Made by a program: the position numbers and the translations under genes
The notes under the pieces: model-generated
Told to the model about the DNA's origin: nothing
What the model saw: the letters and a program-made list of their open reading frames with translations, nothing else
Database searches by the model: none
Shown: one piece after another, positions 1 through 8,940 of the stretch
How the letters are laid out: every line of letters begins with the position of its first letter
Position numbering within the stretch: position 1 is the stretch's first letter
DNA from: Rhodoblastus acidophilus
Lineage (GTDB): Bacteria > Pseudomonadota > Alphaproteobacteria > Rhizobiales > Beijerinckiaceae
Direction of reading: 5' to 3'
DNA: 64,000 nt
NCBI RefSeq assembly: GCF_009720655.1
Contig: NZ_WNKS01000004.1
Coordinates: 124,001 to 188,000 of the forward strand

Positions 1-33
1 CATGCGGGGCTTTCTTTTTAACGAAGCAAAAGC

Positions 34-306
34 TCAGGCGGTCGCGCCCAAAGCCTTCACGCGGGCGCTCAGCCGCGAAACTTTTCGCGAGGCCGTGTTC
101 TTGTGAACGATGCCCTTCTGGGCCGCGCGCATCAGGATCGGCTCGGCGGCGGCGAGCGCGGTCTTGGCGACGCCTTGATCGCCGGCGGCGATGGCTTCCT
201 CGACCTTGCGCAGGAACGTGCGCATCTTGCTGCGACGCTGGCGGTTCACCGCCGTGCGGCGATCGATCTGACGAACGGCCTTTTTAGCCGATTTGGTATT
301 GGCCAT
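34..306 (-). CDS. rpsT: 30S ribosomal protein S20
   Basis: This 90-residue basic protein starts [13 protein letters not shown] and has the Lys/Arg-rich helical composition of S20, which binds 16S rRNA early in 30S assembly. An in-frame start 33 bases further upstream exists, but the extra residues ([11 protein letters not shown]) do not belong to the family, so the ATG at 306 is preferred. A sigma70-like promoter lies about 90 bases upstream. The gene ends 33 bases from the window edge. In many Rhizobiales, dnaA follows on this side, so the replication-initiation region is probably just outside the window (inference). Confidence 0.97.
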   Translation of the reverse strand: MANTKSAKKAVRQIDRRTAVNRQRRSKMRTFLRKVEEAIAAGDQGVAKTALAAAEPILMRAAQKGIVHKNTASRKVSRLSARVKALGATA

Positions 307-391
307 TGTGTTCCTCGGACAAATGCATGCCCAATCCAAGGGCCGCGCATAAAACCATGACGGCGCCGATTGCCGGCGCCGAGAGTGGACG

Positions 392-421
392 CTTATAGGC
401 AGGAAAACCCACAGTCGTCAA
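392..421 (-). promoter_or_regulatory. Probable sigma70-type promoter of rpsT
   Basis: Read on the minus strand, TTGACG (416-421) is followed after 18 bases by TATAAG (392-397). This would give a leader of about 80 bases before the rpsT ATG at 306. The leader contains a short GGCGCC/GGCGCC stem near 362-380. The arrangement closely resembles the candidate metK promoter in this window. Confidence 0.55.
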
Positions 422-431
422 CGCATGAATC

Positions 432-1205
432 TCAGCGATTGGCGAAACGCGCCTGACGCTTCTCGATGAAGGCGGCCATGCCCTCCTTCTGATCATCGGT
501 TGCGAAAGCCGCATGGAAATTGCGGCGCTCGAACTTCACGCCCTCGGTCAAGGTCGTTTCATAGGCGGAATTGATGCAGTCCTTGATCTGCATGGCGATC
601 GGCAGCGACATGGTCGTTATGAGCTTCGCCGTCCGCAGCGCCTCCTCCAGCAAGTGCTCCGAAGGGACAATCCTCGACACCAGGCCGCACCGTTCGGCCT
701 CCTGGGCGTCCATCATCCGACCGGTCAGACACAATTCCATCGCCTTGGCCTTGCCGACAAAGCGGGCGAGCCGCTGCGTGCCACCCGCGCCCGGAAGAAT
801 GCCCAGCTTGATTTCCGGCTGGCCGAACTTGGCGTTTTCCGCCGCCAGGATGAAATCGCACATCATCGCGAGTTCGCAGCCGCCGCCAAGCGCGAAACCG
901 GCGACAGCCGCGATCGCCGGCTTGCGGAAATGAGAAAGCCGCTCCCAGGTGCGGATGGCGTCGCCAAGATAGGCGTCCATATAGGTGAGGTGGTGCAGCT
1001 CCTTGATGTCCGCGCCGGCGGCGAACACTTTTTCGGAGCCCGTCAGCACCAGGGCCCCGATCTGAGGATCGTCGGAGAACGTCTCCAACGCCACGTTCAG
1101 CTCGTGAATCAACGCCGTGTTGAGTGCGTTCAGCGCTTTCGGACGATTGAGACGGATCAGACCGACGGCGTCGTGAACTTCAACGATGATGTTTTCGAAA
1201 TGCAT
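432..1205 (-). CDS. Enoyl-CoA hydratase (crotonase family)
   Basis: A 257-residue crotonase-fold protein that should hydrate trans-2-enoyl-CoA to 3-hydroxyacyl-CoA. Visible signatures are the oxyanion-hole region with AAGADIKEL, the [11 protein letters not shown] stretch, and [19 protein letters not shown] carrying the second catalytic Glu of the family. The ATG at 1205 is chosen because GGGAGAG precedes it and [10 protein letters not shown] is a normal family start; the open frame extends 33 codons further upstream without support. It lies upstream of rpsT on the same strand, as in many Rhizobiales near dnaA. It could act in fatty-acid beta-oxidation or supply crotonyl-CoA metabolism. The exact substrate cannot be read from sequence. 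Confidence 0.93.
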   Translation of the reverse strand: MHFENIIVEVHDAVGLIRLNRPKALNALNTALIHELNVALETFSDDPQIGALVLTGSEKVFAAGADIKELHHLTYMDAYLGDAIRTWERLSHFRKPAIAAVAGFALGGGCELAMMCDFILAAENAKFGQPEIKLGILPGAGGTQRLARFVGKAKAMELCLTGRMMDAQEAERCGLVSRIVPSEHLLEEALRTAKLITTMSLPIAMQIKDCINSAYETTLTEGVKFERRNFHAAFATDDQKEGMAAFIEKRQARFANR

Positions 1206-1273
1206 GAATCGCTCTCCCGGCTTCTCGCAGAACGCTAAAGAAGCCGAGAGGGATTGCAACACTCGTGCCGTCT

Positions 1274-1306
1274 GCGTGTTCGGTGAACCCCGTTCACCGA
1301 ACACGC
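1274..1306. repeat. Perfect 15-bp inverted repeat between cysK and the hydratase gene
   Basis: The arms GCGTGTTCGGTGAAC (1274-1288) and GTTCACCGAACACGC (1292-1306) are exact reverse complements around CCC. The element sits about 70 bases upstream of the hydratase start and about 60 bases past the cysK stop. No T-run follows on either strand, so it is not a standard terminator. It could be an operator, an RNA hairpin in the hydratase leader, or a short palindromic repeat. Confidence 0.7.
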
Positions 1307-1320
1307 TCCGATTTCTGTAA

Positions 1321-1367
1321 ACGCGTTTTCTTGACGCGAACCTTTATCCACTTCGCTTGAAAACGCT
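1321..1367 (-). repeat. Interspersed palindromic repeat, copy 1
   Basis: This 47-base element matches the one at 8888-8934 at 42 of 47 positions. Both have inverted ends (GCGTTTTC-type on each side) and a conserved GTGGAT core when read on the minus strand. Here it begins immediately after the cysK stop codon (1368-1370). A similar short intergenic repeat family recurs in Rhizobiales genomes (from memory). It may fold in the mRNA and protect or end the cysK transcript. Confidence 0.75.
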
Positions 1368-2324
1368 TCAGAGCCCATCGAACAGAGCCGTGGAAAGGTA
1401 ACGTTCGGCGAAGGACGGAATGATGATCACGATGTTCTTGCCTTCTGAGCTCGGCCGCGCGCCGACCTGCAAGGCCGCCGCCACCGCCGCGCCGGACGAA
1501 ATACCGACGGGAACGCCCTCGATGCGCGCGACCTGCCGCGCCACTTCCATGGCGGTGGCGCTGTCGATGGTCACGACCTCGTCGATCACGCCCCTGTCGA
1601 GAACAGGCGGAACAAAGCCGGCGCCGATTCCCTGGATCTTGTGCGGTCCAGGCTGTCCGCCCGAGAGAACAGGCGATTCCACCGGCTCGACAGCGATCAT
1701 CTTCAAGCCGGGTTTGCGCGCCTTCAGGACGTCGCCGACGCCGGTGATGGTGCCGCCCGTCCCCACGCCGGAAATGACGATATCGACGGCGCCTTGCGTG
1801 TCGTTCCAGATTTCCTCGGCCGTGGTGCGGCGATGAATTTCGGGGTTCGCCGGATTTTCAAATTGCGCGGGCGTGATGGCGCCGGGCGTCGCGGCCACAA
1901 GCTCCGCCGCCTTGGCGATGGCGCCCTTCATGCCCTGCGCGGCGGGCGTGAGCACGAGCTCCGCGCCCAGCAGCGACAGCATCTTGCGCCGCTCGATGGA
2001 CATGGATTCGGGCATCACCAATTGCAGCTTGTAACCGCGCGCCGCCGCGACAAAAGCCAGGGCGATGCCGGTGTTGCCTGAAGTCGGCTCGATCAAAACC
2101 GTCTTGCCGGGAGAAATCTTGCCTTGCGCTTCAAGCGCATCGATCATCGCCGCGCCAATCCGGTCCTTCACCGAAGCAAGCGGATTGAAGAATTCAAGCT
2201 TGGCGAGCAGCTTGGCCTTGACGCCGCGCTCGGCCGCGATGCGGTCGAATCGCACCAGCGGCGTGTCGCCGATCGTCTGCGTGATGGAATCGTAAATTTT
2301 TCCCCGACCCGGCTTGCCCGACAT
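1368..2324 (-). CDS. cysK: Cysteine synthase A (O-acetylserine sulfhydrylase)
   Basis: A 318-residue PLP enzyme of the fold-type II family that makes cysteine from O-acetylserine and sulfide. The PLP lysine is visible in [11 protein letters not shown], the substrate loop in [12 protein letters not shown], and the phosphate-binding Gly/Thr loop in [11 protein letters not shown]. The ATG at 2324 is preferred over the upstream start at 2360 because GGGGGA precedes it and the extra residues are not family-like. It sits between the hydratase and dut genes. With metZ and metK it forms the sulfur amino acid theme of the window. Confidence 0.96.
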   Translation of the reverse strand: MSGKPGRGKIYDSITQTIGDTPLVRFDRIAAERGVKAKLLAKLEFFNPLASVKDRIGAAMIDALEAQGKISPGKTVLIEPTSGNTGIALAFVAAARGYKLQLVMPESMSIERRKMLSLLGAELVLTPAAQGMKGAIAKAAELVAATPGAITPAQFENPANPEIHRRTTAEEIWNDTQGAVDIVISGVGTGGTITGVGDVLKARKPGLKMIAVEPVESPVLSGGQPGPHKIQGIGAGFVPPVLDRGVIDEVVTIDSATAMEVARQVARIEGVPVGISSGAAVAAALQVGARPSSEGKNIVIIIPSFAERYLSTALFDGL

Positions 2325-2375
2325 GGCGCTTCCCCCTGAATGAGTGCTGTAGCCTATCAAAGCTGACTGATATTG

Positions 2376-2837
2376 TCAGCTAACGTCGGTCCTTATGCCC
2401 GTCGAACCGAACCCGCCCGCGTCCCGCGCGGTCGAAGACAAGTGATCCACCTCCATGAGGCGCGCCTGGGGCGCAGGCGCGACCACCATCTGCGCGATGC
2501 GGTCGCCCCGCCGGACGACGAACGGCGCGTCGCCGTGGTTGATCAGGATGATTCCAACCTCGCCACGATAATCGCTGTCGATGGTTCCCGGCGCATTCAG
2601 CACGGTCACACCGTGCTTGAGCGCCAGCCCCGAGCGCGGCCGGGTCTGCGCCTCATATCCCGCCGCGATTTCGACGGCAAGGCCGGTGGGGATGAGCGCG
2701 CGACCGCCTGGCGGCAAAGTCGTCGGTGTGTCCGCCGGCACGGCGGCGAGCAGATCGAAACCCGCGGCGCCGACGCTTTGATACGTCGGCAGGGGCAAAC
2801 CCGCGGCATGCGGCAAACGCTTGATCTTAAGCTCCAC
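2376..2837 (-). CDS. dut: Deoxyuridine 5'-triphosphate nucleotidohydrolase (dUTPase)
   Basis: A 153-residue trimeric dUTPase that hydrolyses dUTP to dUMP and keeps uracil out of DNA. All conserved motifs are present: [15 protein letters not shown], the Ser motif [10 protein letters not shown], the uracil-binding beta-hairpin [13 protein letters not shown], and the C-terminal GGFGSTG arm. The start is taken as GTG at 2837 with GAGGAG upstream. It overlaps the last 11 bases of coaBC, so the two are likely translationally coupled. Confidence 0.96.
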   Translation of the reverse strand: MELKIKRLPHAAGLPLPTYQSVGAAGFDLLAAVPADTPTTLPPGGRALIPTGLAVEIAAGYEAQTRPRSGLALKHGVTVLNAPGTIDSDYRGEVGIILINHGDAPFVVRRGDRIAQMVVAPAPQARLMEVDHLSSTARDAGGFGSTGIRTDVS

Positions 2838-4053
2838 CGCGCTCCTCCTCGGCCGCATACATCTGTGCGAAATGCGCGACGAGGCGGCGGGCGACTTCGT
2901 CTTTCGCCAGTCTCGGCCAAGCCTGTTCGCCGTCAGGGGTTATGAGCACGACCGCATTCTCCGATCCGCCCATGACGCCGGTCCCCTCGCCGACGTCGTT
3001 GGCGACGATCAGGTCACAGCCTTTCTTCGCCAGTTTGGCGCGGGCATGGGCGACGACGTTTTCCGTCTCCGCCGCAAAGCCGATCACCAGGCGCGGGCGA
3101 TTCGCGCCATGGCGCGCAATGCTGGCGAGAATATCGGGATTCTCGACCATTTTGAGCGCCGGCGGCCCGTCAAACCCCTTTTTGATTTTTTGGGCGGCGT
3201 CGGCCTCCGTTCGCCAATCCGCCACGGCGGCGGCGGCGATGAAAATGTCGCAGGGAAGGGTCGATTCGACGGCCTCGGCCATTTGGCGGGCGGTCTCCAC
3301 CGAAATGAGCCGCACGCCCGCCGGCGGCGGCAGGTTAACGGGACCGGACACCAGCACCACCTCCGCGCCCGCATCGCGCGCGACCTCGGCCAGCGCATAC
3401 CCCTGTTTGCCCGAGGATCGGTTGGCGATGTAGCGCACCGGATCGATCGGCTCATGGGTGGGACCGGCGGTGATCACCACTTTTCGGCCTGCCAGTGTTT
3501 TCGGGCGGTCGGCGAGCCGGGCGCGAAGCGCGGCAAAAATCTCTTCGGGCTCCGCCATGCGCCCCGGCCCGGATTCGCCGCAGGCCATGGGACCCTCGTT
3601 CGGCCCAACGAACGCCATGCCGTAACCGCGGAGGACATCGACATTCCGACGTGTGGCCGGATGGGTCCACATCCGCCAGTTCATGGCGGGCGCGGCCAAC
3701 GCGGCCTTGTCGGAGGCCAGCAGCAGCGTCGAAGCGAGGTCATTGGCGAGCCCGTTGGCCGCCTTGGCGAGCAAATCGGCCGTCGCGGGCGCGATGACAA
3801 TCGCGTCCGCCTGACGACTCAACTCGATATGGCCCATTTCGGTTTCGTCGGTGAGGGAGAACAGATCCTCATAAACCTTGTTGCCGCTAAGGCTGGCGAG
3901 CGACAAGGGCGTAACGAACTGCGCCCCCGCCTTGGTCAGAACAACCCGAACCTCCATTCCGGCGCCGCGCAGGAGCCGAATGAGCTCAAGGCTTTTGTAG
4001 GCGGCGATCCCGCCACCAACGATCAGCAGGATGGACGAGGCTTTCGCATGCAT
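2827..4053 (-). CDS. coaBC: Bifunctional phosphopantothenoylcysteine decarboxylase / phosphopantothenate-cysteine ligase
   Basis: A 408-residue fusion catalysing two steps of coenzyme A synthesis from 4'-phosphopantothenate. The N-terminal flavoprotein (CoaC) half has [14 protein letters not shown], the PAMNWRMW segment, and the [10 protein letters not shown] loop with the catalytic Cys. The C-terminal CoaB half has the [12 protein letters not shown] motif and a Lys-rich region near KIKKGFDG. It lies between ubiB and dut, a conserved Rhizobiales arrangement, with a 12-base gap to ubiB. Confidence 0.97.
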   Translation of the reverse strand: MHAKASSILLIVGGGIAAYKSLELIRLLRGAGMEVRVVLTKAGAQFVTPLSLASLSGNKVYEDLFSLTDETEMGHIELSRQADAIVIAPATADLLAKAANGLANDLASTLLLASDKAALAAPAMNWRMWTHPATRRNVDVLRGYGMAFVGPNEGPMACGESGPGRMAEPEEIFAALRARLADRPKTLAGRKVVITAGPTHEPIDPVRYIANRSSGKQGYALAEVARDAGAEVVLVSGPVNLPPPAGVRLISVETARQMAEAVESTLPCDIFIAAAAVADWRTEADAAQKIKKGFDGPPALKMVENPDILASIARHGANRPRLVIGFAAETENVVAHARAKLAKKGCDLIVANDVGEGTGVMGGSENAVVLITPDGEQAWPRLAKDEVARRLVAHFAQMYAAEEERGGA

Positions 4054-4065
4054 CGAAAAAAAACC

Positions 4066-5625
4066 TCAGCGCCAGAAGTGGACGGTGACCACGACCAGCA
4101 GGAGCGCAAAGCCGTAGCGCCAAAACCGGTTTCGCGACGCATTGGCCCGGGCCAGAGCCTCCACGGTGGGCGGCGCCAGAGTCAAGCCCTGGGTTGTCCA
4201 GGTTTCCAGTTGCTCCGAGATGCGCGCGCCGCGCGACAGGATCGCCGGCGCCTGCGCGGCGAGCTGCGCCACCGCCGCAAGCCCCTGCCCCGCATCGGCG
4301 AGCTTGCCCAGTGGGCCGAGATTTTCCTCGATCCAGGCGCGTACGACCGGCTCCGCCGTGGACCACATGTTCAGCCTCGGATCGAGCGACCGCGCCACGC
4401 CCTCGACCACCACCATGGTTTTTTGCAGCATCACCAGTTCGGTGCGGGTCTGCATGTCAAACAGCGCGGTGATCTCGAACAACAGCGACAACAGCTTCGC
4501 CATCGAGATGTCTTCGGCTTTTCGCGAATGGATCGGCTCGCCCACGGCGCGGATCGCCTGAGCGAAATCGGCGACCGGATAGGACGGCGGCACATAGCCC
4601 GCCTCGAAATGCACTTCCGCGACGCGCTGGTAGTTGCGGGTGATGAATCCGTAGAGGATTTCGGCGAGGAAGCGCCGCTCCTTCATGCCGAGCCGGCCCA
4701 TGATGCCGAAATCCACGGCGGCCAGCCGACCCTCCTTGGTCAGGAACAGATTGCCCTGGTGCATGTCGGCGTGAAAAAACCCGTCGCGCACCGCATGGCG
4801 CAGGAAGGACTGAATGATCGTCCGCCCGAGTTTCGGCAGATCGACGCCCGACCGTCGCAGCGCCTCGACATCCGACAGCGGCGTGCCGTCGATCCACTCC
4901 AGCGTGAGCACTTCGCGCGCGCAAAGGTCCCAATCGACCTTCGGCACGAGAAAATCGTCGTCGCCATGGGTGTTGTCGGCATATTCCGAGGCGGCGGCGG
5001 CCTCCAGCCGGAAATCCATCTCCATTTTCATCGAGCGCGCCAGCGTCTCGACGACTTCGACGGGTTTCAGCCGGCGCGCCTCCGCCGAATATTTGTGCAC
5101 GACGCGCGCGGCGAAGAACATGTCGGCGAGATCGCGGCGAAAGCGGCGCTCGATCCGCGGCCGGAGCACCTTGACGGCGACCCAGCGCTCCTGTCCGTCC
5201 GCGACAATCTTGGCGCGATGCACCTGGGCGACCGACGCGGCGGCCACGGGTTCGCTGAACTCCGCGAAAATCTGGTCGAGCGGCTTGGCAAAGGCGCGTT
5301 CGATGACCTCGACGGCGACCTCGCGCGGAAAAGGCGCCATGCGGTCCTGCAAGGCCTCCAGCTCGCGCGCGACCGCGACGCCGACCACGTCGGGCCGCGT
5401 CGCCAAGGTCTGTCCGAGCTTGACATAGGACGGCCCCAACCGCGCGATGGCGGGCGCGAGTCTTTGCAAGCCGCCGCCCTTGCGGGCGATCAGGCCGGCC
5501 AAAAACAGCGGAGCCCGCATTTCGAGGGGCAGGCCGGATGTATCGACGCCGGAAAAGACGCCTTCGCGCGCGAGGATGTAGCCGGCGCGCGCGAGCCTGA
5601 CCACATGGCCGATCGAGGTTATCAC
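4066..5625 (-). CDS. ubiB: Ubiquinone biosynthesis kinase/ATPase-like protein UbiB
   Basis: A 519-residue ABC1/ADCK-type protein needed for the aerobic steps of ubiquinone synthesis. It shows the KxGQ motif (KLGQTLATRPD), the alanine-rich loop AAASVAQVHRA that replaces a normal kinase P-loop, and the DFG-like segment VDFGIMGRL. The C terminus holds one or two hydrophobic segments (FALLLVVVTVHFW), consistent with membrane attachment. The start is GTG at 5625, 13 bases after ubiE, so the two genes are probably one transcript. Confidence 0.95.
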   Translation of the reverse strand: MITSIGHVVRLARAGYILAREGVFSGVDTSGLPLEMRAPLFLAGLIARKGGGLQRLAPAIARLGPSYVKLGQTLATRPDVVGVAVARELEALQDRMAPFPREVAVEVIERAFAKPLDQIFAEFSEPVAAASVAQVHRAKIVADGQERWVAVKVLRPRIERRFRRDLADMFFAARVVHKYSAEARRLKPVEVVETLARSMKMEMDFRLEAAAASEYADNTHGDDDFLVPKVDWDLCAREVLTLEWIDGTPLSDVEALRRSGVDLPKLGRTIIQSFLRHAVRDGFFHADMHQGNLFLTKEGRLAAVDFGIMGRLGMKERRFLAEILYGFITRNYQRVAEVHFEAGYVPPSYPVADFAQAIRAVGEPIHSRKAEDISMAKLLSLLFEITALFDMQTRTELVMLQKTMVVVEGVARSLDPRLNMWSTAEPVVRAWIEENLGPLGKLADAGQGLAAVAQLAAQAPAILSRGARISEQLETWTTQGLTLAPPTVEALARANASRNRFWRYGFALLLVVVTVHFWR

Positions 5626-5638
5626 TTAAGTCTCGACC

Positions 5639-6421
5639 TCAGAGCTTCCAGCCGGAATGAATGGCGACGACGCCGTTTGTCAGTCGCGTGAAGGACACGC
5701 GCTGGAATCCCGCCTTTTCGATCATGGCGGCGAAATCCTCGGCCGCCGGGAACTGGCGGATCGATTCCACGAGGTAGCGGTAAGGCTCGCCGTCGCCGGT
5801 CACCAGACGCCCAATCGCGGGAATCACCGAGAAGGAATAGGATTCATAAATCTTGGCGAGAACCGGGGTCTCGACCTGCGAGAACTCCAGGCACATGAAC
5901 TTGCCGCCGCGCTTGAGCACACGATAGGCTTCGGCGAGGGCGCGGTCGATCCTCGGCACGTTGCGGATGCCGAAGGCGATGGTGTAGGCGTCGAACTCGT
6001 TGTCCTCGAAGGGCAGAGATTCCGCGTTAGCTTCGACGAACTCCAACCGGTCGGCCAGCCCCTTCTGCTCCGCGCGCTCGCGCCCGACGGCCAGCATGTC
6101 GCCGTTGATGTCGAGGACGGTGACTTTGGTCTTGGGACCGCCGGCCTGGACGACGCGGAAGGCGATGTCGCCCGTTCCGCCGGCGACGTCGAGATGGTTG
6201 AACGGCGCGGTTTTCGAGGGGTGCACGCGCGAGACGAACACATCCTTCCAGATGCGGTGGAGCCCACCCGACATCAGGTCGTTCATGATGTCGTAACGCT
6301 GCGCCACCTTGTGGAAGACGTCGTCCACCATCCCCTGCTTCTCGTCGAGAGGAACCTCGGAAAAGCCGAAATGGGTGTGCTGGTCGTGTGTCTCGCTGCT
6401 GGACGATTTGACGTCGATCAT
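5639..6421 (-). CDS. ubiE: Ubiquinone/menaquinone biosynthesis C-methyltransferase
   Basis: A 260-residue class I SAM methyltransferase that C-methylates the quinone ring precursor. Motif I is [12 protein letters not shown], followed by the acidic [13 protein letters not shown] segment and the UbiE signature [17 protein letters not shown]. The ATG at 6421 has AGAAGAGG upstream and is preferred to the start 27 bases earlier. It is divergent from mutM, with an 87-base intergenic region. Confidence 0.96.
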   Translation of the reverse strand: MIDVKSSSSETHDQHTHFGFSEVPLDEKQGMVDDVFHKVAQRYDIMNDLMSGGLHRIWKDVFVSRVHPSKTAPFNHLDVAGGTGDIAFRVVQAGGPKTKVTVLDINGDMLAVGRERAEQKGLADRLEFVEANAESLPFEDNEFDAYTIAFGIRNVPRIDRALAEAYRVLKRGGKFMCLEFSQVETPVLAKIYESYSFSVIPAIGRLVTGDGEPYRYLVESIRQFPAAEDFAAMIEKAGFQRVSFTRLTNGVVAIHSGWKL

Positions 6422-6508
6422 GGGAACCTCTTCTGCGCGCCGGACCATAGCGCGCCCTTTGCTGACTGGCTATTTATTCTGTTTGTCTCGTAAACTGAAG
6501 GGAAAGAG

Positions 6509-7357
6509 ATGCCCGAACTGCCGGAAGTCGAAACAGTTCGCGTTGGACTGGCGCCGTTTCTGGTGGGTTCGCGCATTTTGCGCGTCGACTTGCGGCGAAA
6601 AGACTTGAGGTTTCCGTTTCCCGAGAATTTTTCGACGCGCCTCGAGGGGCGACGCATTGTCGCGCTCAACCGCCGCGCCAAATATTTGCTGGCCAACCTC
6701 GACGACGACCAGGTTCTGATCGCGCATCTGGGCATGAGCGGCTCGTTTCGGCTCGAAGCGGAGCCGGTTGGAGCGTTCAAATACCCGCGCAACAAGAATC
6801 CCGCGCATGACCACGTCGCCTTCTCGCTCGAAACCGGGCTCATGGTCTACAATGATCCCCGCCGTTTCGGGTTCATGACTTTGGCTCAAACCAGCGAACT
6901 TGCCGACCATCCCTATTTCGCGGGCCTTGGCGTCGAACCGCTCTCCAACGATTTCAGCGGAAAATCCCTGACGCAGCTGTTCGCCGGGAAATCCGCCCCT
7001 CTGAAATCTGCCTTGCTCGACCAACGCAACATCGCCGGACTGGGCAATATTTATGTCTGCGAGGCCTTGCATCGCGCCGGACTTTCGCCGATGCGCCCGG
7101 CGGGAAGCCTTACGGCCAAAACCGGCGAGACGCTCGCCCGCGCCGTGATGCAGGTTTTGCAGGAGGCGATCGAGGCGGGAGGCTCGTCCTTGCGCGACCA
7201 CAGGCAAGCCGACGGCTCGCTTGGCTATTTCCAACACAATTTTCGGGTCTATGATCGCGAAGGTCAGGCTTGTGTGAGTCGCGCCTGCCAGGGAACGATC
7301 GCCCGGCACACGCAGAACGGGCGGTCGACGTTCTATTGCCCAATCTGCCAAAGTTGA
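6509..7357 (+). CDS. mutM: Formamidopyrimidine-DNA glycosylase (8-oxoguanine repair)
   Basis: A 282-residue Fpg glycosylase/AP lyase that removes oxidised purines such as 8-oxoG. The mature N terminus PELPEVE supplies the catalytic Pro and Glu. A Lys-containing loop (LGMSGSFRL) and a C-terminal zinc finger with four Cys (CVSRAC and CPIC) are visible. AAGGGAAAG lies just before the ATG. Its stop overlaps the start of the following metallopeptidase gene (TGATG), suggesting coupling. Confidence 0.97.
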   Translation: MPELPEVETVRVGLAPFLVGSRILRVDLRRKDLRFPFPENFSTRLEGRRIVALNRRAKYLLANLDDDQVLIAHLGMSGSFRLEAEPVGAFKYPRNKNPAHDHVAFSLETGLMVYNDPRRFGFMTLAQTSELADHPYFAGLGVEPLSNDFSGKSLTQLFAGKSAPLKSALLDQRNIAGLGNIYVCEALHRAGLSPMRPAGSLTAKTGETLARAVMQVLQEAIEAGGSSLRDHRQADGSLGYFQHNFRVYDREGQACVSRACQGTIARHTQNGRSTFYCPICQS

Positions 7358-8145
7358 TGCTGCTGAACCTTAAATTCGGGCTACGCGCCAAACCCGCCGA
7401 CGAGTTGCTCGTCGTTCATCAGGGGCGAAGTTTTCGGGTCGAAATCAAGCGGCTGGCGTCGGCCCGACGCTTCACGCTGCGTGTGCGCGCGGCGACGCAG
7501 GACGTGGTTTTGACGATTCCGGCGCGCTCGAACCAGCGGGACGCCGAGGGTTTTGCTCACCGCCACGCCGAATGGATCGCGCATCGCATGGCGCGGCTCC
7601 CGGAGCGCCAGTTGTTTGCGCCGGAGGCCGAGGTCCCGTTTCGCGGCGAGACGCACCGGTTGATTCATTCCGTCCAGTCGCGCCCTGGCGCAGGCAAGAC
7701 CGGACCCGTCTGGATCGACGCATTGCAGCAGCCCGCCGCGATTTGCGCAGGCGGCGATCCCTCGCATTTCGAACGACGGATGACGGATTTCTTCCGGCGA
7801 GAAGCGCGCCGCGATATCGAAGAGGCGGCGCGCCGCCATGCCGCCACGGTGGGACGCGCGCCGATTTCAATCACCCTGAAGGACACGACGAGTCGGTGGG
7901 GCTCGTGCTCGGCGAGGGGCGCGCTGAATTTTTCCTGGCGCCTCATCCTGGCGCCGCCGTTTGTGCTGGACTATCTGGTCGCGCATGAAATGGCGCATCT
8001 GCGCCATCACAACCATTCAGACGAATTCTGGAGCCTGACGAAAAGCCTGTGTCCCGCGACCGCCAAGGCGGAAGCGTGGCTCAAGCTTTATGGCGCGCAA
8101 TTGCACCGCTACGGTCGCAAGGGCCCAAGCGTCAGCGCCGGATGA
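7357..8145 (+). CDS. YgjP-like M48/SprT-type metallopeptidase domain protein
   Basis: A 262-residue protein with a zincin motif HEMAHLRHHNHSDEFW near its C terminus, preceded by KDTTSRWGSCSARGALNFSWRL cores typical of the DUF45/YgjP family. Members resemble the SprT/WLM metalloproteases, but their substrates are poorly known. The ATG at 7357 overlaps the mutM stop. An in-frame open stretch upstream belongs to mutM in another frame. Its 3' end overlaps the convergent trmB by 14 bases. A role tied to DNA repair is only a guess from the neighbour. Confidence 0.88.
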   Translation: MLLNLKFGLRAKPADELLVVHQGRSFRVEIKRLASARRFTLRVRAATQDVVLTIPARSNQRDAEGFAHRHAEWIAHRMARLPERQLFAPEAEVPFRGETHRLIHSVQSRPGAGKTGPVWIDALQQPAAICAGGDPSHFERRMTDFFRREARRDIEEAARRHAATVGRAPISITLKDTTSRWGSCSARGALNFSWRLILAPPFVLDYLVAHEMAHLRHHNHSDEFWSLTKSLCPATAKAEAWLKLYGAQLHRYGRKGPSVSAG

Positions 8146-8824
8146 ACGTGAGATAGACGGGGCGGCGACCTTCGCGCAGCGCCTTGTCTTCGTAGCGTGT
8201 GCCGGGCCAGTTGGCGTAAGGCGTCAGCCATTCGGCCTCGCTGTTGGCCGGCCAGATGAAATCCGCCGAGCGCAACACCCGCGCGAGCGTCCAGCCGACG
8301 TAATCGTCGATATCCGAGGCGAAACGCAATTCAGCGCCCGGGCGCATCGCGCGGGCCAGCCGCGCCAGCATGCGATCGGAAACGAAACGCCGCTCCTTGT
8401 GGCGCCGTTTCGGCCAGGGGTCGGGATAGAGGATGCAGACGCCCGACAGGCAGCCCGCCGGCAGCGCGTCGATCAAGTCTCCGGCGTCGCCGGGGTGGAC
8501 GCGGATATTGCGCACGTCTTGCGCATCGATCAGGGCCATCAGCTTGGCCACGCCGTTCACGAACGGCTCGCAACCGAAGTAGCCGCGGTCCGGATGCGAA
8601 GCGGCGTCGGCGGCGAGATGTTCGCCGCCGCCGAAGCCGACTTCAAGACGGAGATCGTCGGGATGGTTGGCAAAGAGCGCGGCAGGGTCGGAGAGCGGCG
8701 CCGAAAGATCGATTTGAACTTCCGGCAGGAGGGTTTCCATCAAGCCCGCCTGATAGGCGCGCAAGGTCTTGCCCTTGCGACGCCCAAAAAACGCGGACTC
8801 GCGGTGTGCGAAGGTCTCGCTCAC
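8132..8824 (-). CDS. trmB: tRNA (guanine-N7-)-methyltransferase
   Basis: Makes m7G46 in the variable loop of many tRNAs. The family core AFFGRRKGKTLRAYQ, the SAM motif EVGFGGGEHL, the FVNGVAKLM segment and PDPWPKRRHKERR are all visible. The start is uncertain. GTG at 8824 gives MSETFAHRES-AFFGRRKG, matching the usual short N terminus and a 230-residue protein. An ATG at 8854 lies inside the loop of a palindromic repeat and would add ten residues encoded by that repeat. Neither has a clear ribosome-binding site. It is downstream of metK on the same strand. Confidence 0.93.
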   Translation of the reverse strand: MSETFAHRESAFFGRRKGKTLRAYQAGLMETLLPEVQIDLSAPLSDPAALFANHPDDLRLEVGFGGGEHLAADAASHPDRGYFGCEPFVNGVAKLMALIDAQDVRNIRVHPGDAGDLIDALPAGCLSGVCILYPDPWPKRRHKERRFVSDRMLARLARAMRPGAELRFASDIDDYVGWTLARVLRSADFIWPANSEAEWLTPYANWPGTRYEDKALREGRRPVYLTFIRR

Positions 8825-8831
8825 GCTTTGC

Positions 8832-8876
8832 TCTAGAGCACTTTCACGTTTCATGGAAACATGAAAGTGCTCTAGA
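8832..8876. repeat. 45-bp palindromic repeat at the trmB 5' end
   Basis: The arms TCTAGAGCACTTTCA (8832-8846) and TGAAAGTGCTCTAGA (8862-8876) are exact reverse complements. The centre adds another GTTTC/GAAAC pair with one mismatch, so the element can fold almost completely. An in-frame ATG of the trmB frame (8852-8854) lies at the apex. It abuts a second repeat at 8888-8938, and together they fill the metK-trmB gap. Confidence 0.8.
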
Positions 8877-8887
8877 TTTTTGTTTTC

Positions 8888-8938
8888 ACGCGTTTTCTTC
8901 ACGCGAACCGGCATCCACTTAGCTTGAAAACGCTCTAA
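8888..8938 (-). repeat. Interspersed palindromic repeat, copy 2
   Basis: The second copy of the element seen at 1321-1367 (42 of 47 positions identical). It ends three bases from the metK stop codon (8941-8943), in the same orientation relative to its host gene as copy 1. Terminal GCGTTTTC-type inverted ends allow a hairpin. It may act as an mRNA 3'-end structure for metK. Confidence 0.75.
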
Positions 8939-8940
8939 CT

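Noticed and set aside
1343-1351. TTATCCACT, one base from a DnaA box
   Set aside because: It lies inside the interspersed repeat, whose other copy has GGCATCCACT there, so it is a chance variant rather than an origin element.
2821-5691. A 956-codon plus-strand open frame opposite coaBC and ubiB, and similar long antisense frames at 48072-49751, 54120-56465 and 57341-59371
   Set aside because: They are antisense shadows caused by high GC at third codon positions; the opposite strand encodes clear conserved proteins, and the shadow products are Arg/His/Gly-rich without domains.
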